Shown here: piece after piece, positions 23,668 through 34,438 of the stretch | Position numbering within the stretch: position 1 is the stretch's first letter | Layout: every line of letters begins with the position of its first letter | Source of the DNA: Esteya vermicola | Lineage: Eukaryota > Ascomycota > Sordariomycetes > Ophiostomatales > Ophiostomataceae | Assembly: GCA_002778215.1 (NCBI GenBank) | Contig: PCDM01000018.1 | Coordinates: 6,696,001 to 6,760,000, forward strand | Reading direction: 5' to 3' | Length of the DNA stretch: 64,000 nucleotides | The notes under the pieces: generated by a model | Told to the model about the DNA's origin: nothing | What the model saw: only the letters and a program-made list of their open reading frames with translations | Databases searched by the model: none | Translations under genes and position numbers: made by a program

Positions 23668-25039
23668 ATGGCTGCGCAAATGGACACCTCCACCGACACT
23701 GGCGGTGAGGAAGGCTACGCCGCATACCGACCTCGTGGCTTTCACCCTGTCTACATTGGCGACATCTTCCTCGGAAGATACTCCGTTCTTCGCAAAATAG
23801 GTTACGGGCAATACTCCACTGTTTGGTTGGCACATGACACACAGCGCAAGTAAGTACTCGCCCCCATCAAAGATACAAGGTTGTTGGATCCCGAAAACGA
23901 GTCGTGTTTTTAATACATTTAGTCAAGGCGAAGAACACGAATACATTGCTCTAAAAATCCTGAGTGCAGAATGTTACTCAACAGGCCACGACATCTTTGA
24001 GCGGGAAATTCTCATTCACCTCCGCGCAGGAAATTTCAAATTGGCAGGCTACCGTCACGTCTGCCACCTGCTCGACGAATTTGAGCACCATGGCCCGAAT
24101 GGTAACCATGTCTGCCTTGTCTTTCCTCTCATAGGGGAGACTCTGCGTAGCTTTAGTGCCTGGTTTCCAGACAGCATGGTCCCCTATTCGGTCATGAGAC
24201 GCTTTACTATCCAGCTTGCCCTCGCTCTGGATTATGCTCATGAGGAGGGTGTCATCCATACTGGTAAGAACGGGTTATTATCACAATGTGTACAATATAT
24301 TAACGTTTACATTTTCAACGCAGACATTCAACCCAGTAACATTTTTGTCAAATTTCGAGACTCCACGCGGATTTCACTCTTCTTGAAGGAATGTCAACCG
24401 CCAGCTCAGGACCGTACCGAGGATCGCTATACCCCCGTAGAATCGCAGTCTCTGCGATGGTACTACTTTACCAAGGAAGACGGCGAAAATGTCTCTGAAT
24501 TTGACATTGTTCTTGGTGACTGGGGTGTTGCGAGCTGGAAGAACAAGCATTTAACAGAGAACATTCAGCCCGTCGCTCTTCGAGCACCAGAAGTTCTCAT
24601 AAAGGCACCCTGGGATGCTTCAACCGACTGGTGGAATCTCGGCGCCGTCATCCTTGAAGTATACCGTGCCGTTCGAATGTTTAGCGGCTATGTTGCCGAG
24701 GCTGATACCACTAACGGAGGACCCTTCCACTATGAGCTTCGCCAGCACTTGGCAGAGATTGTTGACTTTTTTGGCCCTTTTCCTCGGTCCCTCCTTGACC
24801 AAGGTGATAAACACATTGTAAAGGATTGCTTCTCGGATAATGGTACGGTTCGAGGTTATCCGCGGAATCTTAACCGACCTAGGCTGAATTCCCCAGAAAT
24901 CTTACTTGGGCTAGAGGAAGCCGACCGTGAAGAATTTGCTTCCTTCCTCAGGCACGTAATGAAGGTCGATCCCACGGAGCGGCCTGACGCCATTGGCGTT
25001 TTAAAACATCCATGGCTCGATGCATGGAGAGGCGAATAG
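23668..25039 (+). CDS. SRPK-like protein kinase
   Basis: Serine/threonine kinase of the SRPK group, about 410 residues, three exons. Exon 1 (23668-23849) has the glycine loop as KIGYGQYSTVWLA. The VAIK lysine is in EYIALKILSAE and the alpha-C glutamate probably in DIFEREILIHL. The catalytic loop reads HTDIQPSN, created by splicing an in-frame 60 nt intron near 24267-24326 that leaves no stop if retained. HTD in place of HRD is common in fungal SRPK expansions. The metal-binding motif is DWG rather than DFG (LGDWGVASW), followed by an RAPEVL activation-segment end. The short spacer between the lobes is normal for these small fungal paralogues. Such kinases phosphorylate SR-type proteins; the substrate here is unknown. 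Confidence 0.85.
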
Positions 25040-25189
25040 TTTCCATATCCATAATCATGTAGTTGAATTATTTTCTCCGTTTAATGTTCCGATTAAACTA
25101 ATATTCTATGAAAAACGCAGCTATGACATATATGCCGGCCTATTATGATTATCTACTCATGAATATTTAGAAACAAAAGTCACATCTTC

Positions 25190-25653
25190 CTAATACGGAA
25201 GAGCAACAACATTCTTAGGTCCATCGTACGACTCTCTCATGGTGTAAGCCGAGCTGAGCTGGATGATATGCTCCTTGGGGACAACATAACGGAACGAGTC
25301 GGCGCCCTTTTCAACGCTGATAAATGAATTTCCGGCACCACGCTCAAAGTTAAAGCTGGTATCAGCTTCATCGCAAGTCCCATTAATCGATGGCAACATG
25401 TGGCTTGAAGAGTCGGCCCCGCCATGGCACTGGACAGGGAAGTTGTCGCTCGAGTGGCGCACTTTCATGCTCATCCTACAACGTGGTCTGTTAGGATGGT
25501 ACATTTCTGAAGGTCTCGAGGTAAATAAACATACAGGCATTCAACGATATCGTCCGGGCAGACGATGCGAATGTCAGAAATAGCAACATAGGGAGCCTCA
25601 ATGGCGGAAGCAATAGTGGCCACAAGGACCGGAAGGGCGAATGTGAACTTCAT
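25190..25653 (-). CDS. small secreted protein
   Basis: Two exons encode about 135 residues. The N-terminus MKFTFALPVLVATIASAIEA is a clear signal peptide with a likely cleavage after SAIEA. The mature part has four cysteines (IVCPDD, VEC, VQCHGG, GTCDEA), enough for two disulfides. The intron (donor GTATGT) splits the VECLMSMKVR segment in a consistent phase. I recognise no domain. Size and architecture fit a secreted effector or an AA1-like protein, but nothing in the sequence shows a function. The start at 25653 was chosen because it begins the signal peptide; an upstream Met at 25725 would place basic residues ahead of it. Confidence 0.75.
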
Positions 25654-26647
25654 ATTGGTGGGTGGGCGTGGACGACGAATGAAATGTCTTGAGAGTATGG
25701 AAATGATAGGTAAGAAAGTATCCAAGTCGACAGACTACACCACCTTTATATAGATGAGAAAGCATCAACTGCAAATTGTCTTCTCGTTTTTTTCATCTTC
25801 TTTTTCACGTGTTTTTTTCTTTTTTTTTTTTTTCACATGGCAAGATATTCCGAAATTGCATTGCCGCACTGGCACTCGTACGATGCCAAAAGCAAAGCTG
25901 CCTAGAAGATGAGTATGAAAAACGAAGCTGAAATATCGTATTGGCATGCAGAAAAAAAGTCATATTAGGACATAATGGTCGAATACGGGCATCTTGGGTG
26001 TCCGAGTTCTTGCACTGTCGCTGCCATTGGCTCTACGGAGCCGCTTTTATCCACGTGGCTTGAAAACTGACTCGGTAGCGGAAGCAACAGAATCGACTTT
26101 GCCTAGTAGAGCGGAAGGCATGAATTGAAGAAGTGCACGGAGCATGGCAAGTGCTGTGGGCAAGTACCGGACGGATCCATTATCTTTCGTATTACTAAGC
26201 ACTTTCATAATAATTGCGCATGTGGAGACATCACGACAACTTCATCAGACGATTGTCGTAAAATCTGGCGTCTACACTCAAGATGCCAAAAGCACCAAAT
26301 GTTATCTCGCAAAAACTGGAGACACGTATATTATTATAATTCTCAAAGGCATACGTACATTTTATTACAAATATTAATCACATTATACAATGCCGATTTT
26401 TCTACTTTTTCTTGCTCGAGAAAATAGCGGACCCACTTGCTCGATATCATTCGAATTTATAAGCAGAGACTGACAAATCCTCACAAGGGATATGGAATCA
26501 CTGAAGAGGTGGGAAACATAAATGTCTCACATAATTCAAGGCGAAGAGTTCAAGCTTACAGGATCCCAGGAACTCTTCTCATCAGTTTGCTAGCCTCTGT
26601 ACCCTCCTCCAGACACTACTTCACCTTCTCCCTACATTCATTTCACC
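25654..26647. other. 1 kb intergenic with poly-T tract
   Basis: A T-rich tract with long T runs lies at about 25784-25832, upstream of the small secreted protein gene. No gene is supported in the stretch. The right end is the promoter of the dehydrogenase gene. Confidence 0.5.
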
Positions 26648-27831
26648 ATGAAGGCTATTAAGGCAGTCGGAAACAGCAAGGCCGAGATCCAAAATGTCCC
26701 TCTTCCTACAATCCGAGATAACTATATCCTGGTCAAGGTCAGGGCTGTCGCTCTGAACCCAACTGACTGGTGTGTACTGAAAATCAAGGTGTCTGCCCGA
26801 GTATAGAGAAACAAGACATGTCTTAACACCAATTACTTCAATAGGAAGCATGTAGACTATCTGGCGGCTCCCGGCACAACCATTGGCTGTGATGTGGCTG
26901 GAATTATCGTGGATGTTGGATCCAAGGTGGACTCGTATTGGAAGAAAGGAGATCGCATTGCTGGCTTTTCTCATGGCGGCAATCAAACCCAGCCAGAAGA
27001 CGGAGCCTTTGCCGAGTACTGCCTCCTAAGGGCCGGTGTAGGCATGAAGGTGCGTATGAAATCAGATATTCGCAGTAGGGAGATGGGGAATTTGCTAAAT
27101 CTTTTTAGATTCCCGACAACATCTCCTTTGAAGATGCCTGCACCTTTGGCGTCGCCATCACCACCGTGGGCCAGGGCCTCTACCAATCCCTAGGCTTGCC
27201 ATTGGCTGGCCTGACTACGAAAACCGGGTTTGATGAGCCTATCCTCATCTATGGAGGCAGTAGCGGCATGGGCAGCGTCGCCATCCAGTTCGCTCGCCTG
27301 TCCGGCAGCCCCAACGTCATTGCCGTCTGCTCGCCTCGCAACTTTGACTTTGTCAAGGCCATTGGCGCCCACGCCGTCTTTGACTACAACGACCCCGAGT
27401 GTGGTGCCAAGATCCGTGCTTACACTGATGACAAACTGCGCTATGCCTTTGACTGTATCGCGACAGAGCAGAGCGCAGGCATTATCGACGCTGCCTTGAC
27501 TTCCCAGCCCAATGTGGCCACGGTGTCGAGTCTGCTGCCCGTGAAGCACCAGCGCAAAGACGTTACCGGAAAATACACGTTGGGGTATACATCGTTTGGT
27601 GACGCGTTTGCCAAGTACGGGCTAGACTACCCGGCCAGCGCAGAGGACCACGCGTTTGCGAGCAAGTTCTGGCGGGTAAGCACTGACTTGATCGGGAGCG
27701 GGAAGGTAAAGGCACATCCGCCCGAGGTCGGCACTGGTGGTCTACAGGGGGTGATGGAAGGGATGGAGCGGATGAAGGCAGGCAAGGTTAGCGGAACGAA
27801 GCTAGTGTACCGGATAGATGAGTCTTCCTAA
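26648..27831 (+). CDS. zinc-binding-dehydrogenase-like oxidoreductase (MDR, trans-enoyl-reductase-like)
   Basis: Medium-chain dehydrogenase/reductase of about 350 residues in three exons. The N-terminal GroES-like part reads MKAIKAVGNSKAEIQNVPLP and VRAVALNPTDW. The cofactor domain has GGSSGMGSVAIQFAR, the AxGGxG-type nucleotide loop of NADPH-dependent members. Zinc-binding cysteines of classical alcohol dehydrogenases are absent, so a zinc-free enoyl or quinone reductase is likely. The fungal pattern GCDVAGIIVDVGS and the C-terminal KAGKVSGTKLVYRI fit the lovC/toxD-like branch. That branch includes trans-acting enoyl reductases of polyketide clusters, but no polyketide synthase lies in the window. 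The start at 26648 directly begins the conserved N-terminus. Confidence 0.88.
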
Positions 27832-28581
27832 CTTGATGAGGCGACTGGGGTTCTGGGTGGTTTTCATAGCATTTCATAACGAGGCGTACGAATTGCAAAA
27901 CCTATTCAAAACATCTTGCAGGAACTCGAATTTCACAGGAGAATGTGTGAGCCACTAAATGATTAGATGGCTATCAGAAACATAAGCCTCATTTACTTGT
28001 ACCTGCTTTTCGGCCTTCATGATCATAAATTGTTAAAGGCAACCCTCTCAACCTTTAGTACAACAAGATGAATCTACTAAGAAGTCTATCCACATAATCT
28101 ATTTAGATATAGCTTCATTGCCATACAGTGCTTAACAGCCCGGCCTTATTAACATAGATTCTGACGTAACCAACAGGCGAAATAAGTTGCTCGTATCTTG
28201 CTCGATCAGCCGACTCAATCCTTCTGAGCAGCACATGAGAGTTGCATTATCCAGATATCAGACTGACTAAAGTACGGAGGCAAAATCTTTCGGGGGAGAC
28301 ACTATAGTTAGGTGTGCCAGGACAGCTATGGAGACTCCTCGCTGAGAAAACGGTGACGCTACGGCTACCACATGCCTAATTAAGCAACCCGGTGCTATTT
28401 TAGTATACTGGATTAGTACTCCGTAATGAAGCTTATCAAGACTTTTTTCTGTTCCTTCTTCCCTTCTTTCCTGGGAGGTGCAATCTCATGTAATGAGAAG
28501 GGCACAATCACATTCTCCATTGGCCATAAAAGAATCAGCAAATAGACGCCACCTTCAACTTCTCCGTCAGACGACATATAA
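27832..28581. other. 750 bp intergenic between convergent genes
   Basis: AT-rich, with several stops in every frame and no supported gene. A TACTCCGTA word occurs near 28416. Confidence 0.5.
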
Positions 28582-29554
28582 CTACAGGTACAAATCATTC
28601 CAAAACATCATGTCGGCCATCATCTCCTCTGGCAGGTTTAGCGCTGCATAGCTCTCCCGCTGTGGACTCCGGACTTGGGCATGCACCAATGCAGCCCGCT
28701 TCCAGCCAAAAAACCCAGCCATCTCCCAATCCACGAGGCCTACAATTTGGCCAGCGTTGACAATGCAGTTCGATCGGGTAAAGTCATTGTGCATTAGGCA
28801 GAATCTGTGATTGCTGCTGTAGTCCTTTGTGTCATCATGAAAAAGCAGTTTTTCTTCTAGTTCTCGGATGCCTTTGTGAGTCATGGGATCTGAATCTGTA
28901 ACCACATACGACGGCCCCTGAGTGGTAGGCGGTGGCTGCACTTTGGCCAGTGCCTGAAGAAGATGCCGCGCTTGCTGTTTGAAGTCATCTTTTTGTAGGC
29001 TGGATAGGTACTGCCAGGCAACATTTAAGCCAACACCAGGGATGCGCTCCTGGACAAGAACTTGATGGCCGTTAATCTGATAGTGTCAGCCGCAGACAAT
29101 ATATGAAAGAAAAATGAGAACAGTCTAAAGAAGAAAAGAGGAAGACAGGGGTGCATACTTTACCAGCAAAGTAAATTCGGGGCACTTTTACATTACTGGA
29201 CAATGCACCTCTAGCTAGAGATGTCGCCGCTACCTCATTTTCATCGGCGTAGGAATAGTCTCGCGTGCTTTTTGTATCTGTATGCAAGTGGCTAGACTTG
29301 ACAATCACACTACCCATCGCAAATACATCTCGGCCATACAAGTCATTTTCGTAAATGCGTACAGCAGAATTACACTTCTGTAAAACTTCAGACCAGTAGG
29401 CAAGTGCATCTGGAGACCGACAAGAAAACGGGAGACAAAATTGCGGCTCTGGGTGAAAGTCGTCCGGTTGAGGATGGTAGCGGCCATAGAACGGTACATC
29501 AGAATATCGATCATCCGCTGGGATCTTGTCGGGTCGGGCCTCAAAGGGATTCAT
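28582..29554 (-). CDS. aminoglycoside-phosphotransferase-like kinase
   Basis: Two exons of about 290 residues with the APH/choline-kinase fold. The N-terminal lobe carries DVFAMGSVIVKSSHL, with Lys as the likely ATP-contacting residue. After the intron (GTATGC donor; exon 2 begins INGHQVLVQERIPG) comes the catalytic Brenner motif HNDFTRSN and the metal-binding Asp in GLVDWEMAGFFG. The C-terminus is short after that motif. These proteins are abundant in fungi and phosphorylate unknown small molecules. Use as an antibiotic resistance factor should not be assumed. The start at 29554 is preferred over an ATG at 29635 because it begins the conserved MNPFEARP block. Divergent from the HET-domain gene across about 285 bp. 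Confidence 0.8.
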
Positions 29555-29839
29555 GGTATACTCAACACGTTGTCTGTAGGCAACAGAGAGAAAGAATACT
29601 CTACGGAAAATTATCTCATGGGGCGAGCTTCTCATGCAGCCCCCTCATGTAGCCCCAACACGTGACTACGGACATCGATATTGGTTGTTTGCGTTCTCGT
29701 AGGAGTTACTATTATTTGCCTCCCCACATATTCGAGCACATTCCCTTGGCATCGAGAGTATCTTAGGCAGCAATCTGATGACATGACATTCTCAGGCATC
29801 GCATACATTTCTTATTTAGTACTTTTCTTCAACCAGAGA

Positions 29840-32116
29840 ATGCCGCTCTGCAAAACTTGTCAGCGCCTCTTTCAGGGGTACCCTGATGTCAGGCAGTTTA
29901 CAAGCCGCGGCGTCATTTACCCACCTTTTAAGCATCATAGTTACTCCACGCAGCTTGAAATGTCGGCATTTGAAGGTTGTACCATATGCAGCAGACTATG
30001 GGCCTTCTCGAGTCGTCGTCCTCCCGAAGATCAGGGGGACATTTCATTTCTCGACGACATTCCTCGTATCGATCCGGAATATGTTAGTCCTCAGTACTGT
30101 ACAAGATCATGCATTTTCCTAGGAGATCACAATGGTGACTCTGAGATATATTTTATGATCATGTTCGACAGGGAACGCCCCGACCCACCAAGAGATCCAA
30201 GCGACATATACCACCCATACACGTTTTGCAACTTCAAGTTATCTCGTATTTTAATGGACGACCTAGATGTTTGTAATAAATCTCAGTATGTCTTGGGTTG
30301 TCAAAGTTGAACTATGCTGATCGTGAAATTCTTTGAAAAGACAGGATACATGAATGAAAGGGCCATCGATGCCACCACTATTGGCAACTGGGCGGCCAGT
30401 CTGAAAACAGCGAGAGGCTGGCTACATCAATGCGAGCAGTGCCACGAAGCATGCAAAAAGCTACAATCAACCAGATACTCTAGTGTCATCCCGACACGGC
30501 TTCTCCGGATTGGGGCGCCATCCCCAGAAAAAATCCAGCTGGTAACCAGCCCGAGACTAGAAGATGGAGCCTCGAAATATGCCACCACCAGCCATTGTTG
30601 GGGTGACCCTGCAACGCATGCACTGCAGCTAAATACCCAGTCAGAGTCTCTTCTGCATCAAGGGATTCTAATTTCCGAGCTTGGGCAGACATACCAGGAT
30701 TTGATCCTGGCAGCACAATGTCTCGACATTGCATACATATGGATCGACTCACTATGCATCTTGCAGGATTCGAAGGAAGACTGGGAGATGGAGTCCCTGA
30801 AGATGAGCGCCGTGTACAGGAACAGCACAATAAATATAGGCGCTACATCAGCCTCGGATGGCCGCAGTGGTTGCTTCCCGCAGCGTGACGAGCTTCCCGC
30901 AGCCCCATGCGTTGTGCAATCTACGTGGGAAAATTATGAGAACGGAAAGTTTGGAATCTACACCGAAGACATCTGGAATGACGCAAAGCAGCTGCCATTG
31001 CTAAAGAGGGGGTGGGTGCTACAGGAGACGCTGCTAGCACCACGCATGCTTCACCTCGCTGGCAGACAACTTCTCTGGCAGTGCCACACGATGGATGCAT
31101 GCGAGGAGGCTCCGTTCGGGGTCTGGTATCCTTCCATTGAATACCCACCAATGGCAAGACAGCGGGCATTTGGGACTCACCTCACCCGCAAGATGCACAA
31201 TAAAACCCAACTGTCTATGCAAGAAGAACGAAGGATTCTTCGATTTTGGTCCAATATATTAGCGGATTATTCGAAAAGGTCCTTTACTAAACACACGGAC
31301 AAACTGGTGGCCTTGTCTGGTGTTGCCAAGTCTTTGATGCCATATTTACGGGGCGAGTATCTGGCTGGGCTGTGGGGAAGATGGATCGTCCCGGAACTCT
31401 GCTGGAGAACACTGCAGCCATTCACTCATACAACACTGGAAAGTATTTCTCCACGACCCTCACCATACCGGGCGCCATCTTGGTCTTGGGCCTCCATCGA
31501 GGAATGTATTCAATCGGAAGTTACATACAGGACATCTACAGGCGAAGGCGGGACTCTGAGGGGGGTCATGGCTAATATATTCGATTCTGACACGGAGAGC
31601 GAATCCGAGACCGATTATAGCAAAATCACATTGAGAGGTGCATTAGTACAGATACTCGAGAAGCACGTTGATACTACAACAGGAGATCCTACTGGCACTG
31701 CAACTGGTGGAATATTACGGCTGGTGGGTAAGCTTGCTCGCTTTGAGATACAGTATGACCCAGAGAACACAGACTCATACTCTGTCTGGTTCAACGGGTC
31801 GACATGGCAACACAAATTTATATCTGGTGGCACCTCGGGTAGCCTGTCGATCTATTTCGACTGCAGGCCCCCGACGCTAGATTTTTATTGTCTACCGATC
31901 CACGTAGTATACGAAAGTTGCTTTACCTGTCTGTTACTCCTTCCCACAGGAGTTCAGAAGGGGCAGTTTCAAAGATATGGCTGGCTAGAAATCAATGAGA
32001 AGAGCGTGGGCTTGGGGGAATCTCCAGCGCGTGAATTTATGAATCTACCAATTGAGGAGGGGCTAGAATGTGAATCTCGGACTGAGAAGGGCTGGCACGT
32101 TCTTTCCATCGTGTGA
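29840..32116 (+). CDS. HET-domain (heterokaryon incompatibility) protein
   Basis: About 730 residues. The N-terminus MPLCKTCQRLFQGY and a further CTICSRLW form a Cys-rich start common in this family. The HET domain begins at YATTSHCWGDP, then YIWIDSLCILQDS and YRNSTINIGATSA, the three hallmark blocks. A long C-terminal region has KRGWVLQETLLAPRMLHLAG and APSWSWASI, also typical. The intron at about 30269-30340 is uncertain: the strong-looking GTATGT at 30286 does not fit the phase of the acceptors, while GTTTGT at 30269 with AG ending at 30340 does. HET proteins can trigger cell death on non-self recognition, often with a paired partner. No obvious partner of the classical type is adjacent. 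Confidence 0.85.
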
Positions 32117-32273
32117 TGGTGGTTTATTTTCTCAGTCTTGTATTGCATGTCGATGAACTAATTGCGGTAAATGAAATTCAACCTTTTTACATGGTATAAC
32201 TTGTCTCCTGCCTCGGCTTCTTCACCGCCATGATAATGAATCATTTTGACCACATGGCATAATAACTCTCATT

Positions 32274-34438
32274 CTACACTTGGGCTGAAGCAGCCGGCGT
32301 CTTCTGGTAGGCAGCCGGCAGTAGGCCGTCCAAGTCTGCGGCGATCTGGAGGGCCAGCATGCGTGAGAAATAGCGGTGCTTTTGCGTGTAGCCGCCCATG
32401 ATGGAAAACCGATCAATGCGTGGCATGCGCCGCCAGAGGCCACGGATCTCGCCCTCGTTGTCGAGGCCCCAGGTGGGCTCCAGCAGCCCGGCCACATCCT
32501 GCGCCGTGAGAATGCTGTCTGCGGTGCTCTCCGTGCGGCCATTGCCGCCCAGGGCCTGTGCAGTCACCTGGCGAACGTCCTTGTCGGCGAAGCCGGTGCA
32601 CCACACGACAGCATCGGCCTCGAGCGTGGACCCATCGGACAGTTGCAGGCCGGTGGCCGTGTAGGCAGTCGGCTGGACCAGCGCTCGCAGGCCGACCTTT
32701 TTATCGGCAATGAGCGACGTGCAGCCGACGTCGACGTAGTGACCGCCGGCATGCTCGAGCAGGTTCTCCAGCAGACACGTGTCCGGGTGGCTATCGGTCA
32801 GCAGCGGAAAGCCAGCGGCCTCGAGCGCCTTGTAGCGGTCCGGCTCGGCGGCTGCGAGCATCCCAAAGAGGCCCTTGAGGAACTGGCCGTCAATCATCTT
32901 GGGCATCGACAGCATCATGCGGTCGGCCATCTCTACACCGATACCGCCATCGCCCTCATTGTAGAGGCCCAGGCTGCGGGGCTCGCACACGTACTCCAGG
33001 GGCGTCACGTAGGTGGGAGAGCGCACCACCATGGTCGTCTCGAGGCCGGCCGCGTGGCAGTCGGCGAGCACATCAAAGGCCGTGTTGGCCGAGCCGATGA
33101 CGGCGACTGTCTTGATGGCGTCGTTCTCTTCTTTCAGAGCCTTGCCACTGGAGAATTCGGCCGAGTGAAGGGCGGTGCCCTTGTACAGATCGCGGCTGAC
33201 GGCCATCTCGGGCGGCATGTACGGCACCTGCGAACCCACACCCGTCGCCATCACCAGCTGCTTGGCTACGGCAGTATGGAGGCCGGAAGGCGTTTCGAAT
33301 GTGATGGTCCAGCGGTCTGTCTTCTTGTCGAACTCGGTGGAGAGGATATGTACGGAGTACATGGTGTTGAGGTGAAATGTCTCGACGAAGCGCCGGACCT
33401 GGGCGGCCAGGTCAAAGCGTGTAAGCAGATGCGGGTACTGAAGCTCCTTGTCGTAGTCTGACAACGTATTAATTAGTACGGCGTAAATCTGTCGTGGACT
33501 CTGCCCGTGGACTTCTTCACTCACTGATATACGGCATCTCACAAAACGACGTGGGCAGATGAAACGTCAGACAGTCATAGCGCAGCGCCCAGTTGTCGCC
33601 AGGCTGCGGATTCTTGTCCACGATGAGATAGTCGACGCCGAATGCCTTGAGCCGGCCACCGAGACACACGCCCCTTTCTCGTCAGTATCCAAATTAGTCA
33701 ACAGGAGGACAGGCCACGTACGAGTTTCCACCACCAACAATGAAGACGTCCGTCTCAATGGTCTTTGAGCCGGAAAAGTCGCGGGCCGGCGCCTTGAGTC
33801 GGCCCTCAATGTCCTCGGAAAACTGGTCGAGGTCGTCTAGCTTGGTGCTCAGCACCCAGATCTTCCAGGCCACCTTGCCATCCTCCGTCTTGGATGGCAA
33901 GAGGACTAGCCGGCCGCTGCAGGTGGCCGCAGGTGACTTTGTGCGGAACGTGAGGAAAGCATTGATGAATTGCTAGAAAAGGAAAGAAGAGAACAAAAGG
34001 TCTGTTAGTAGTGAGTCTGCATTGTTTTCCTCCTCCTTCTCGGCTGGCTAGCTCACTTACCAATGCTGGTGTTGCCGGGACAAACGCCGCACTTCCTTCC
34101 ACCTTGAAGCCTTCTGCTTCTCTGAGCTTCGTCGTCTCTACCAGGGCAGCTGACGCTACTCCTGCAGAGATAAAGTTGCGGAACGTGTACGTCAGCGCCA
34201 GGTGGTCACGAAAGTATGCCTGTCCCGGGAAGAAGCAATCCTGCACGGCTTTGGCGTCGCCTGCCACAAGGGCGGCATTAAGAGCTGTCACCACGGCCTG
34301 GGCCTGCTCTGTGGCTGCAGCCCCGCTATCACTTCCCAGAGAGGCGGCGGCATCCTCGATCACGCTTGCTGACAGGGCCGGCAGGGGGTACTGGTCCATC
34401 AGCTTGCGGAGGGTGGTCTTGGGGTGTGCGTCTGCCAT
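32274..34438 (-). CDS. flavin-containing monooxygenase with NTF2-like N-terminal extension
   Basis: About 620 residues in four exons, larger than a basic FMO. Residues 1-180 form an NTF2/SnoaL-like extension (LNAALVAGDAKAVQDCFF, AWKIWVLSTKLDDL). The FAD motif appears after splicing as FIVGGGNSGVCLGGRLKAFG, followed by the GDNW turn. The NADPH motif is VAVIGSANTAFDVLADC, and the C-terminal ATG-like strand is WCTGFAD. This architecture is known in fungi for YUCCA-like and other class B flavin enzymes, which oxygenate aldehydes, ketones or N/S atoms. The substrate is unknown. The start at 34438 precedes a good MADAHPKTTLRKLMDQYPLP N-terminus. A 361-codon plus-strand frame across the gene is a shadow. 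Confidence 0.88.

Noticed and set aside
28582..29554. APH-like gene as an antibiotic-resistance determinant
   Set aside because: APH-fold kinases are widely expanded in fungi, and nothing here points to an aminoglycoside substrate.
32376..33461. 361-codon plus-strand open frame
   Set aside because: Antisense to the flavin monooxygenase, which has FAD and NADPH motifs in frame.
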